From contig NC_135374.1 in NCBI RefSeq assembly GCF_049243985.1, positions 55,177,934 through 55,241,933 of the forward strand: a DNA stretch of 64,000 nucleotides, written 5' to 3'. This document shows, one piece after another, positions 34,621-47,500 of this stretch. The translations under genes were made by a program, and so were the position numbers. This DNA is from Paroedura picta. Its lineage: Eukaryota > Chordata > Lepidosauria > Squamata > Gekkonidae. The notes beneath the pieces were generated by a model. That model saw nothing but the letters and a program-made list of their open reading frames with translations. It made no database searches and was not told where the DNA came from. How positions within the stretch are numbered: the first letter of the stretch is position 1; each line of letters opens with the position of its first letter.

Positions 34621-34864
34621 GCTGAAGTTTCCAGCAGCTTTAGGTATTACTAATACATCATTAGGTAATTACTAATAGGTGATTAGTACATAGGTAGCTT
34701 CAGTAGGAATAAGTCTACTATTAAATATACATAGCTATATAAAGTATTGGAAAAAGCAGAAGGCAATGACAATAGCAAAAAGGTGACCGGAAAGATATAA
34801 CTGTCCTATGCTGACCAAAACTCACAGGGTTCTAAAGGTTCATTGTTCATCCTATTCCACTATT

Positions 34865-35060
34865 ATTAATAATAATATTATCATCATCATCATCATCATC
34901 ATTATTATTATTATTTCGATTTATTTCCCGCCACTCCCAAATGGCTCGTGGCGGGTTACAGTGTCTTAAAAACCCCATTAAACTCCCATTAAAAGACTTT
35001 AAAATGTCACAACATGGCGGCACAATAGTAAGATACCCTTCCTACCCCCATTTCTAAAAA
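34865..35060 (-). mobile_element. L2-type LINE 3' terminal fragment, reverse
   Basis: Begins with a (TCA)n/(TTA)n microsatellite tail (about 34867-34915), then TTTATTTCCCGCCACTCCCA and GCTCGTGGCGGGTTACAGTG, the L2 terminal hairpin region in reverse, then the AT-rich 3' UTR. Confidence 0.65.
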
Positions 35061-35069
35061 AAAAAAATT

Positions 35070-37100
35070 CACCAGGGATGGTCCAATAGAAAAATCAGAT
35101 TCATCCTACAGCCACAATACACATGCCACTTAAAATAAGAAATCTAAACCACAGCCACAAAAGCGGCAGAACTGTTCAACTGTTTAAAGTATCCTAAAAT
35201 CGGGATTAGAAGAGAATCTAGTACACATCATGAGGGGTTTGCCATGAAAACTGCTCTTGTTACACCGCGACGAGACCTTTATAGAGCACAACCATTTTCC
35301 TCTTGCTTCTCTGTCGGTTCAAATTCTCCGGGCTTTCCCCTCAAGAGAAATAAACTGATGTTTCAAATAGACGAAAAAAAGTATGGAACAAACAAATACC
35401 AACTTCTAGCTCCATATTACTTTGAATGTTACAGGCTGTATGTTGATTTCAGTTAGGGAAACAAAAAGAGTTTTGCCAGCATTTTCAAAGGTCGTTTCTA
35501 AGCCCCCCCCCCCCAATGAAACCAGTCATTTCCCATGGTCAAAACTCGTCTAGAAGAGCTCTTTAAACCCTTTATCAAGTGAGGGATTTGACAAGCAACT
35601 CACAAGTTATGGTACAGGTAGGATACAGACAGCGACAAAATTTTGTTAGAAGCCTCTTCTCTTCTCAAGCTGTATTCCCAGAAACATCAACCTGAGACTT
35701 AATCTGGCTGTTTATTAACAATGTACTCCACTATTGGAGCAATTACTGTCTTCCAAATTGAGCAACATAGCCTGAGGTTCAATAGCAATTGGAGCTAACT
35801 GTGGCAATAGGATTCATGTGGCAAGAGGGCAGAGTCCGGCATCTATCACAAGTAGGGCAGGGAGAGGCAGGCCACAAGGGTTACGTTTGTTGTTAGCAAC
35901 ACCCCCCCCCCTCATCACCTTAAATGGGCCAATTCCCATCAACAATCCTGGGCATCTAATGGGGAAGGGAGTTAGAGCTATCCAGCTGCCTCAAAGCACA
36001 GGGTCCCCAAAGGGTGGAGGGGACTTGTTACCCTATGCATTTGTGGGTGTCTTCTTTGGTGGGCATGTTTCTCAGCAACCTGGCCACACTCGCCAAGGGC
36101 AACCCTGGAACATTCCCCCTGGCCATACTGCCAGTGACTTGCCAGTAATAGAGCAGGAAAATCAAAGGCAAATAACCTGTTTTTGGTTTTTGCTTCAAAG
36201 TCAGGAATTCTTATACTAAAATTACTCTTTGAAGAATGATTTCAAGAATGAAATTGGTAATTGAAATACTGTCAATTTAATTGTGATCGTTTTTCCATAC
36301 AAAACTTTTAAGATTAAACCGATTCAGTTTTTGAGACTTCATTTTGATCTTTCACGTCTGTCCTTCTGTTTTCAGTGACCTGCAACAAATGGTAAATATT
36401 TCAGTCATTCTTTTTTCTTCATTTGGCGCAAGACAAGAAACATTATGTTCACATGAAATCACCCGCAAATTAGCAGCATTGGTGATGTGAGAACCACAAC
36501 CACTATCTCCAGCTGACCTCAAATGACTGAAAAAAACCTAAGGCACCTTTGAAGTATTTGACAGGCAGGCATGAAAATATTCAAGTGGGCAAAGCACCCC
36601 ACCTGCTCTTTGCAGCTAATTACTGTCTCCAATATGTCTAAGTCAAATACAAATACATGCCCCTCATGGCCCCCATGCCCCCTATGCTGTTAACTTGAGG
36701 TCATCCCTCCCATGAGGGATTACGGGATTGTAGTTTCCATGATTCAAAACAGAATGGGATTTTGTATATGCTCCGCTGCCAGCTACCTTCTCTCTTTGGC
36801 CAAACAGGTTTTTGCTTGGAAAGGAAGGTAACTAGCGATGAAGGCTGGCTTACAAACACTATTTTGAACCAAACTCAGAACTGTAAGTATCTGAAACAGA
36901 TTGAAATACCGGAAGGCTTTTTGAATTAGGGAGATACAAATTATAAATTCCTACTCAAAATTAGATGGCATTATTGATTTACAACTTTGATTCTTCCTTT
37001 GATTAAACTGGTCTTTTCAGAGCTGGAATGACTTTTTCCATTCAGGTAACAACTAATTAGCTCCAGTTAATTTTTAACAGTTCTATTAATAGGCAAGAGA
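35070..37100. other. intergenic sequence, nothing recognised
   Basis: Includes a GC-richer patch at 35820-36160 with a 133-codon frame that resembles nothing I know. C runs of 12 (35503-35514) and 10 (35902-35911) are present. Confidence 0.4.
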
Positions 37101-37107
37101 CTATAGC

Positions 37108-37253
37108 TCAGGGTGCAGTCACATCCACTAAATAATGCACTTTCAATGCACTATTCAGCTGATTTTTACAGTGCAAAATCCAAAAATCCATTTGAAAATG
37201 GCTGCTGAAGTGGATAGAAACTACATTATTTAGCAGGTGTGAATGCACCCTCA
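37108..37253. repeat. short MITE with terminal inverted repeats
   Basis: The left end CTCAGGGTGCAGTCACATCC, followed by ACTAAATAATG, is mirrored at the right by CATTATTTAGCAGGTGTGAA and TGCACCCTCAG. The 146-bp element has no coding capacity. The flanks show no clear target duplication. Confidence 0.6.
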
Positions 37254-37341
37254 GTTTCATATTCAGATAAGAATTTCAATGAACAGTAGATGAATTGTTG
37301 AGTTGTGAAAATGCAAAAGAAATTCCAATATTTCTTACAGG

Positions 37342-37441
37342 GTTTTACTGTTTTATTATTATGCATGTAAACCGCCACGAGCCCGCTGGTCCAGGAGTGG
37401 TGGTATAAAAAACCCAATAAAAATATATAATAAATAAATAA
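37342..37441 (+). mobile_element. L2-type LINE 3' terminal fragment
   Basis: GTAAACCGCCACGAGCCCGC, AGGAGTGGTGGTATAAAAAA and a tail of AATAAATAAATAA match the terminus of the younger copy at 52.1-52.7 kb. Confidence 0.75.
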
Positions 37442-38084
37442 TTGTAAGTTGTGCATACATTTTTAAGAGGCCAAGAAATAAAAATACTTAAAACCAAAAT
37501 ATCTACTAGTTAACAATGCTAAAATGAACCTGGTTTTCTCCATTATTTGAATTTAATTCTGCAAAAAATATTTCCTCATATTGGCCATCTTCCCGCTCAC
37601 TTTTCCTTTTGTCATCTCATCATCACAACAGTTTGTACTTGGTTCAATGCCAGCGTGCAATATACATATGCAAAGCATGAAATGCGAAAGATTCAAGCAT
37701 GTATATTAAAAGGCACCTTTTACTTGGACATGAAATCAGTGCCATAACTGTGGTTCCCTGCACAATTGTCTTTTAAAGGAATTTCCTTTAAAGCCTGGAA
37801 TTTCCATAGGAATTGACATTTATAATTGACAATGCTGTTAACACGGTGGCATTTAAAATACCCCAAAGAACAGTACTACTAACAAATAGCCTCAGACATC
37901 TAGAAGAGTAGAAATAGTATGATATTATACACGCATATCAGGTTTAGGTGTTTTTGGTTTGTGGGACCTAAAGTATAATCCTAAACAGAGAGTATTCTCA
38001 TGTGGCTGTGTTTGGTTGCTGTGACACAAATGTAACAAGATTAACTTTTGCTTATACATTCCTACTGTTATGATGGTCAGTTCT

Positions 38085-38172
38085 TAGTCTGACGAAGAGT
38101 GCTTGCACTCGAAAGCTCATGCCTTGAATAAATCTTTGTTGGTCTTAAAGGTGCTACTGGACTCTGATTTTA
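38085..38172 (+). mobile_element. Penelope-like element 3' tail
   Basis: TCTGACGAAGAGTGCTTGCA, CTCGAAAGCTCATGCCTTGA and TTGTTGGTCTTAAAGGTGCT form the typical tail that follows the GIY-YIG remnant at 23.3-24.4 kb. Confidence 0.75.
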
Positions 38173-38391
38173 TAATCCTAAACAAAGTTACACCCCCCCG
38201 CAAAGTCCATCAAAGGAAATGAGCAAAGAAAAGCAAAACTGTTTAGGAGTGCACTGCTGGTGGGAGAGTGGTGGAATTATCCTATTATCATACAATAGCA
38301 TTACCATAGGGTGGGTATGTTTTTTTTTTCCCCAAATTTAAGGGAAGGCAATACTCCTAAGAATATATGGAGCATGAAATCCTATTATTCA

Positions 38392-38583
38392 TCACATGCT
38401 ACACTGTGATACGTACTGCTCGATCCAAAAACACAGAATTACAAAAGAGGGGAAATGGCAGACATCTAATGTGTCACAGCATAATCTCCTTGTTTTTTTC
38501 ATGGAAGTCAGCTCTTCTTTGAGTTTTAGACTTACTAATTTCTGAGATCTTTCCAACAACCTGTACCAGACAGCATGATGAAG
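38392..38583 (-). CDS. MRPL39: MRPL39 coding exon 9 (last)
   Basis: Starts after ATATTGCAG in phase 0 and reads [17 protein letters not shown], matching the human IWDKLLERSRKMV segment. It then runs 46 more residues ([16 protein letters not shown]...) to a TGA at 38392. The extra tail is not conserved, and a perfect GTAAGT lies right after KL (GT at 38534-38535). A further exon or an alternative end is therefore possible. No clear AATAAA was found downstream on this strand. Confidence 0.8.
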   Translation of the reverse strand, partial: LHHAVWYRLLERSQKLVSLKLKEELTSMKKTRRLCCDTLDVCHFPSFVILCFWIEQYVSQCSM

Positions 38584-41500
38584 CTGCAATATGAAGGCAT
38601 GTAATTATTTACAGAGTAAAAACACAAACAGAAGTTTTAACATGCTTCTTTACACCTGGGTGACATGATGGTTTGTGCTGTTCTTACCACCACTGGCTTC
38701 TCCACACCATTCTTAACTTCAAGTGCTTTGGTGTAAATATGCAATGGCAAAGAAGCAGTTTTTAACACAGAGAGAGAGCTGTTACTTAAAGAATGTCTTT
38801 AACCACTTCACTTAGTTCTGCAATGTTGTTGTTGCTCTATTTGATTTAGAAATTAATTGTATTTATTGACAGTTGCAATTAGTCCAGCCAGCTTGTGGCA
38901 GTTTACAAGAAGTTTAAAAGAATACAATAAAACCCTGACAGTGCCCATAAAATCCCCCTGCACCAACAGTTCCCCTCAAAAAAAAAAAAGAAACATGATT
39001 CAATGGGCCCATCAGCATAGTGCCTCAGGGTAGTTCTCATCAGATCTTCTGTATCTATACATTGCAGAAGTTGTGTCTAAGGCAACTAGTGCTGAAAATG
39101 AATACAGCACTTTACACTTCACCCTTTGCCTCAATGTGAGTATACACACACAAATATGCATATAGACTTCTCTTAAATGCTGTAAAATTCACACAGCAGC
39201 AATTTCATACAACTAATGAAATTTTCACTGGTCCTGAAAAAAAATGTTAACAAAATTGTAGGCATATATCAGCCCAATCTGGCATAAATGGTTATTACCA
39301 TACATTAAAGGTCTTATATTGAATAGAAAAATCAGGTAGCTATATATATCTCAAACATATTTCATATCAAGTACTTAATTCCTATGGATGATTCCATTGT
39401 GCTAATAAAAATATCTGTGCAATGGTGCCCCCTTGAATAAAATACCTGTTTTTGTAAACGTGCAATAATCTCCAGTTAGACTATATATCTATATACATAA
39501 AGAGTGATTCATACTTCTGACAACATGTTGAAGGTTCCAAAGACTCTACTGGCGGAATCTCCCCTCCCCCAGGGCCAATTGCTGCTCTTACTCAGGATTC
39601 TGCACACACACACTTCCTTCCCTTCAGGCCTGCTGTGAAGGGAGCCTCTAACAGCCTGACTGAGACCAGGGAGGCATTTCCGAGAGCAATGCAGGGGAGT
39701 CTATGGGCACGGGTGTGCTTTCCTTTTGAGGGGGGAAAGCTTTCCCATTCTGCCTAACCATTGACTGACAGGGAGGCCACAGAAAACCCCTTCTCACTCA
39801 AAATACTGCTGTGGCCAACCTCGCTGCTCAAGGGCAGATGCAGCCAAGCCATGCATGTCTCTTCTCCGCAACTCTCTGAACATTTGAGGCCTACCACACA
39901 TGGCAGAGAGGAGGTAGTTTCCAGATTGGAATTCCACACTACCTAGGTGTGCATACATCTGACTAGGGTCAGGACTGCTGTGCACAGAGAGACCTCCTCT
40001 TAGTATTGCCAGCTTCCAAGTGACGCACTAAACTCAAACCAAACCATGAGCTAGCGACCACTGCATCACAGAATGCAATGGGCTTTACTTACTAGTACAT
40101 ATATAAGGTTCGACCAACCCCAATGGTAATGTGGAACTTCTGCACACAAAACATATGATTATGTGTGTGGAGGGGGCGGGTGGATATGGGAAGACAGTTA
40201 TTGGCTACAAGGAAGCAGGGGTCTGATATTTCTGTTCCACTATTCTTTACATTAATCATAAACATTAATCATACATGAATGGATGATTTACCTTCAATTC
40301 AACTGGAAGAGAGAGACCCTGAACTCTTCGTATTAGACCAGACTGGCTGTTTTCAAGATTATGAGCTGCTGTTACCTCGTACTGGCCACAAAAGCTTGTT
40401 CTGGGAATATGAGGGCCTTCACTAATGTCTACGTAGTCACCAAGCCTGGGGTAGAATCGAAGTGATTAATTAACTGCACACAAATATGACATTCAATATT
40501 CTCCAGCAGGACAGTGTCTCCCTTACTACAAATAACAACAGTTCTCCATGTGTAGAATCCTCATGTCTGGTATAATTTATAGATGGGCACTTGCAAGAAA
40601 CACCATGTCTATTATTGTCTGCATCCATAAAAACCATCTTTGAACCCCACACAAAAAGGAGTCACTAGATTGGCATTTCAATATATCTTCTTCTGTAGTA
40701 TCTAGCAAACAGCATTTTATACAGCAATTCAGTTCAAACATTTGTATATTTGTATTATTGTAACTTTCAAGTGCAATACATCTTCCCAAGATGAAATAAG
40801 AACAACATTTAAAGACTACAATTCCTTGAAAATCAAAAATTCTACAAGTCACAATGGTTGCGCAAATTAAAATAATCACTGTAAGAAAATCACAGGGAGA
40901 TTCTACAGAAATGCTTTTGCTACAGCATAACAGTGACATGCTATAGCGTGACAAACAGGGTAAAGTTACCAGCTCTATCCAGGTCATTTGCAAGCCTGCA
41001 CTTGGGTTAGCAGGTCTGACAAAACATGAAGGTCTCTGGATGACCACACAAGAGGCCAGACCTCACATCCTCAACTTCCTCATCTGTACATCCATCACTG
41101 AACGGCAGTGTGAAATAGTACACCATAAAATGTGTAGTTTAATTTGCCATTTCAGGGCTTAGATTTTTTGAATAGGTTTTACACCCATCTTTCTTCCATT
41201 TGCTGCTGTCGGGGGTCGGAGGTGGGGGGAACACTGACTGCCCAGGAACAAAATCCCTCCAAAAATGGAGGCTGCTCCTCAGCACCAAAATGCATATCCC
41301 TCTGAGACATCACTCCCTCCCACACCAAGCATTCTCTCATTCCCGCATGAACAGTTTGGTATCCTTTCATGAAAGGATTAAAAGGCAGAGAGCAGTCTAC
41401 TTTGTGAGGAGTGAAAACATCTGCAAAAGGCACCCATCACTATCCAGCACTATATTCTAAACCAGGGGTAGTCAAACTGCGGCCCTCCTGATGTCCAAAC

Positions 41501-44500
41501 GCTGGCAGGGGCTCATGGGAATTGTAGTCTATGGACATCTGGAGGGCCACAGTTTGACTACCACGGGTCTAAACCACAGCCCATGCCTGGCGCAAGTACG
41601 GCGTACCAGGCACACAGACAACTTGTATGGTCTAGCAAGTAGACTGCTAGCCTGCACTCCTTCACTCTGTACCCACAGTCCAGCATAGGTAGATGGTCTG
41701 TTGACAGCTATTTCCTTCCCATAGAGAACCTTGAACAAGCTCCAAAAATTCTTTTGCCACCCATTTATTTATGTCAAGGCTGAAAGAAGAATGAGACTGC
41801 CAATTGTTTCATCTTCATTATCTTTCAAAAAGCTCAAGCCCAAAATGACTCAGTCTGCATTACAGAAAGCCCTAACTATAAAATAAGACAACATGCACTT
41901 TTCTCACCTAATCAATTGTACCATTCCTTCAGAATGTTGTGACGCTTTCTGTTTGATCGCATCCAGCTTATACCTAGAGAACAAAAACAGTTATGGCAGC
42001 TTCATAAGGAATGCCACATGATGCACACATTACACCACTGCCCTGTATGTATTCAGGACTGCCTCTTCCACTTGCTAAATGTCACTCCTAATAGGACTCG
42101 AATAGGGTTCGTTTTCTCTCGCCTCTGCCCTCCTTGGTTATACTCAAAGAAAAATCAACAAAGCATTCTTCCTAGCTTTAAACAGCAGCAATTGATGCCT
42201 CCATTCTGTTTCAGCACAACAGTTTAGAAGATATAGAGACTGGAAAGCAGAAAAGGGGCTCCACTCGGATGCAGCTGTATCCGAGCAGGAAAGATGCCCA
42301 AAGAACGTTCTCTGACAATCCATCCCCTTCTCTAACTGTACTAGTAACATGCTCTAGTGCCATCTGCTGGCAAGCATGAGGAAAAACTTAAGAGTGTTGT
42401 AGCCCAGAAAGGAAAAGTAAAAATTATTGTAACTCTATATATATACTTAAATCCCTTTAAATTATATATGCCCATTTAGAAGAAGAAGAGTTGGTTCTTA
42501 TATGCCGCTTTTCTCTACCCAAAGGAGGCACAAAGCGGCTTACAGTCGCCTTCCCATTCCTTATACGCTGAAATTCAGCAGATTGCAGAAAATCTGGAAT
42601 TTCTATGAGAAGATCTATGTTAATACTCACGGGTTATGCTGAAATATCTCAAGTGCCACTTTCACATCAACATCAAGCATTTCAAATGGCAGGTCTTTAT
42701 GAATTAGCTGGTGAACATCTTTTGTAAAAGAACGAAGATTTTCCTTGAGTTAAAAAATAAACAACAGATAAATGAAACAAGCATGAAATGCAGGATTCCA
42801 ATAATAATGCAGATATATTTAGGGCCTGCCTGAGCTAACTGTAGCATCTGCTCAGTTACGTTTATTAATTTTATTTATTTACTCAGCACAAAGACCGTTG
42901 TATCCAGGAATACAATGGGCGCTAGAGCTTGGCGGTGGGAAGAGGAAGGGGAGGAGTTGTCCGGTCTGTAAGGGCATGGGGTTAAATATGTGTGCTGTGT
43001 GGGAGGTTGTGGTGGCATGGTGGCAAATGAGGGTATGGGTGTGGAGAGATGGGTGTCAAGAACCTGTGGTGTGGAATGTTCATTGAGCGTGGGAGAGGAC
43101 TGACCTTTGGGAATTGTGGCATAGTGGTTACAAACGAGCTTTCAAGAGCCATGTCTTCAGATATGTGAAGGGAGATAGTTCTGCATTCAACGTCATTTCC
43201 CTTCTTGTCTGAATTAGGCCACAGACACCAAAATGCCCCCTACCCTAATCCACATGAGGTAGTCACAGTACACAGGTGTACACCCTGTTTCTTCTGTCTC
43301 CATTTTTTTACTGTTGATAAAATGTTATATGCCCACATGCTTCTTTCACGGTTGCTCCTTAGAAGAAGGAGCTGGATTTTTGTACCCTGCTGTTTACTAC
43401 TCAAAGGAGTCTCAAAGCTGTTTACAAACACCTTTTCCATTCGTCTCCTCACAATAGACAACCTGTGAGGAATATGGGGCTGTGAGAGGTTTGAGAGAAC
43501 TGGGAATGGACCACAGTCACCCAGCAGGCCTCAGGTGTCTCAAAGCACTGTACAATCGCCTTCTCTGCCTCTTCCCATAGCAGACTCCCCAAGAGGGAGG
43601 TGGGGTAGAAAGCCTCACTTGGAAGTTGGCAACCCTAAGAGGAGGTCCCTCCCTTAGTCATGTTTACACACACCAGAACATGAACCTACACCAATATGGC
43701 GACCGTCTTTCCTCTCTGCAATGTTTCCTTGACCTGAAATAGGTCAGGGGGTACTAGGTGGCTGCGGGGGCATTGCACAATTTTGAGGCCCCACTTCCAG
43801 ACTTCAAAGAATATTTCCAGACCAGGGGTAGCCAACATCCAGGTGGGGCCTGGAGATCTCCTGGAATTGCTGCTCGTCTCCAGACGATAAAGATCAGCTC
43901 CCCAGACAGAAAGGGCTGCTTTGAAGGGGTGACTGTGTAGCATTGTATTCCTTGGAAGGGAGGAGGATGAGGCAGTGTGCAAGGAGGAGAATAAGTGCTT
44001 AAACCAGACTGTCATTCATAGAGCTTGGTATTACATCTGAACCAGTTGTCTTCTTATTCCAATTACAAAACAGATTTTTTAAAAGTGAATTTCAGAAGCA
44101 AGATATGTAGAGTTGAATATAAAGTGCCAGTTCTTATTATAAAATATAAATTCAGAAGGAATTCAATTTGACTTCCACAACAGTTATTTTAAAACTGTTC
44201 CCAGATTAATTGCTCCTGTTATCAGAAAACTATCATGTGAAAGATTTCTCCACCAACAGAAATATACATTTTTATCCTACTCAATACATTTAATTTAGTA
44301 TATTTGGCTGTAGTAATATTACTGCTTGTTTTTCATATTAAAAGGTCATAATGCAATGTTTACCATGATACTTTAGTTTTTTAAATGCTTTTGTTCTCTA
44401 CAATAACAAATAGTAAAGCAGCAACAAGACAAGCCTTTGATATAATCTACTATGCACGTTAGTCAACCAAACAGTTCAAAAGGTTTTGCTTCAGGTCATT

Positions 44501-47500
44501 TGACAATTTGATGAGTTTCATATTTATGGTATTACTAGTATCAAAGCCCATTTTAAAAATGGGCCTTGAAAGGGGCGGCAGGCAGGAGTGCATGAGAGGG
44601 TGGCCGTGGCTCCCTTTGGCCTCCAAAGCTACAAACTCCCCCCCCCCCCACCAGCTCCCTCTCAGCAGGAGCGTACTTGCGGGCCATAAAGCCCTGTCAC
44701 TGCCTCTCCTCATGGGCGACAATGGAGGCTGCAGCCACAAGGCTTCTAGCAGGCAAGGAGGGAGGGTGGGAGCTGGAGGGGGAGGGCCAATCAGAGTGGA
44801 CCTGGATGGACAGGGCCCTGGACAGTCTCCTCCCAGGAGGCTGTTTCCCAAATATGTAAGGGAGCTAAATAGTGTTAAGGATAGCACCAAACCTGTACAT
44901 TGTTTCCCTGTAAACAATATACACCTACTGCAGTCTTAGGCCCATGACTTACAAATGCTTGAATAAAACCAGCCTCATTTTGCTTAATTATACGTATGTT
45001 TGGCTATGATCTGCCCAAAATCAGAGCTAGTCAGATCCCCTGGAGGGCTCTTGCGGGATTATGTAGTATAGATCATTCACTCTTAACAATTTAGCAGAAG
45101 CAATTTTTACCCAAGTAGATCTGTGTGGATGAGAACATCCATCACATTTTGTAACACTGAACAGCTGGCTCTCCCGAAACAAAGGACACATTGAAATCTG
45201 TCCAGAGACTCATTGCTATGCTTACCTCTGTTGGCTTCCAGTCATTCAGTCTGTTGTCCAAAATTACATCATAGCAGAAAGCGCCAGATAACACTATCAA
45301 ATTAGAGCAGATTGGAATCAAGTCAAAAGAAAATGAATATTTCCAAGTAAGTGTAAGCAACATTTTAAAGTCTAAGCATTATTTAGACTTACTAAATACG
45401 TTTAGTAAAGTCAGCACAAGTCTACTGCTGAAGTGATGCAAGAATCACTCAACGAAACCCACCCACTTAGTTGGTTTAAATACAACAGATTTTTTAAATA
45501 CTGGGGCTTAGGGGTTTTACCACTAATTAACAATTATTTTAAAATTCAAAATACCAAGAAGTAAATACATATTAGAGTTGTTAATAACACTTGCATAAGC
45601 AGAAAGTATAATCACATTGGTCTTTATGCTCAGCTCAATGGATTAGAGAGCTAAAAAATCTGCCTACCTGCCCTGCTGTTAACATATTTCTGATTTCATA
45701 AAGATGACGAAAAAAGCCTTTTGCATATGGAATGTAAGATAGCTCCCTAAAAATATTTGATAGACTTAAAAACCCATTTACTAAAAATATTTTTATTTAA
45801 CCCTTTATGAACTATTACAACTGAAGAATTCTAGCTCACAATGGTACAAAATAATTTCAGAACAGAAACTCAAAGACAGCGCTAATGAAGCCTAGAGCTG
45901 ACCAGTTTCTGGGTGGGAAGAGCACCACTTAAATTCTATGGAAAAAGTAACTAACAATTGATACTGGCCCTATAGCACTTTTGGATTCAAGTAGAAAAAT
46001 AAGACATTCTTGTATTCTTTCTACACAGAAATACTAGAAATTTAGGTTACATAACATGCATTGGTGGCGGGGTCAAAAGAGATAATAGGAAATACTTTTA
46101 CATTCAGCTTACAATTAAGTGACCTACCCAATTTCTAACTAGAAGATGTGATGGTAATCAACATTATTGGTTCATGTAATACAATAAATATGTTATCGTG
46201 AACAACAGAAATCTGCTAAAAGTGTTTATATACCTGACACTTTTGGTGCTCTAACAAGAGTGACCAAGTATTCATCTTTGAAGGCCTTTTCCAGCACACT
46301 TCCCAAAATCAATGCACACGACCGCCAGTAGGCCTACAATAATGGTTTTCAATGAATGTTAATCTGAAGTAAAATGCCAATAAGAAACACATCTTAAGCC
46401 TTAAAATGTAATATATTTTAAAAGATGCTAATGTTAGTTGCAACTTTCAGCATAACATTTTTAAGCAAAGTAATGGAAAAGTACAAGAAATTGGGCCAAT
46501 AAATACCAAAGCATGGTGACCCAGGACCATGGAATTTTCAAGGCAAGATATTAGTAAAGATGGTTTCCCATTCATTGTCTTGCTTTGCATAGCAACCACA
46601 GTCTTCTTTGGTGGTTTCCCATTCAAGCACTACCTGACACACTGCTAGTCAGGGTTCTTCAGCTGCTAGATACCTTCTTTCATACTATTTATTGGTGGAA
46701 TAGTGTTTAAAATAGAAAGGTTCTCCACAACACAGCCATTTATAGCAAAGCACAGTGGCAAGTTTCATATTTCATTGGTCCAGAAAAAGGATTATTTTCT
46801 GTTAAAAAATTGCATGTTGCATAATAATACTGTAGTCCAATAAAAAAAAAACTTTGGGGAAATTTAAAGACAAATACACACTTTGTAATATAAGCTTTTT
46901 TGGGATGGGGTTCAGTTAGGTTTTTTTGAGGTTCAGTAAGGTTTCAGTTAGGTTTTTGAACTGGGCTCTACTCCATCAATGCATGCATTGCAATAAATCT
47001 GCCAGTTCATAAGGTGCCATAATGATGTATTTTTATTTTTGCAGCAAGAGATCAACACAGCCAGGTTCCCTGTTCATTGTACTATAAAAAAGTGTAATTA
47101 AATAATTTATGCTGAAAGCCAGTTTGTAGCAAAACAAGGATCCCCATTATCTTTAGCTCAACCTCTATGCCTGTGTCCAGCTGCACCTGGATCCTTCAGC
47201 CATCTACATTTCATAGGAATATAATCAAACATAAAGGGAATTAAAATGGCAGAATCCTACTTTGTTTACTTCCTTGGGATCTTCATCTTTGAAATTGAGA
47301 AACTGTATTTCGCATGACTGAGTGAAAGGCCGGTTCATTCCCCAGAGTTTTCCATCTACAAGGGCAAGTACAGATTTCCTACACTGCTGTTCACTTAAAT
47401 CTAGAGGAGATGGAGAGAAATCCAAAGTTGGCAAAAAAAAAAATAGTTATCAACACACTGCGAATCTATTTTACAAAAGAGATGGCAATTTAACATTATC

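Noticed and set aside
35818-36219. 133-codon plus-strand frame
   Set aside because: No family resemblance, no splice context and no neighbouring gene; probably a chance frame in a GC-richer patch.
33990-38390. Further coding gene between MIR155HG and MRPL39
   Set aside because: Only repeats and short unrelated frames are present, as in other vertebrates.
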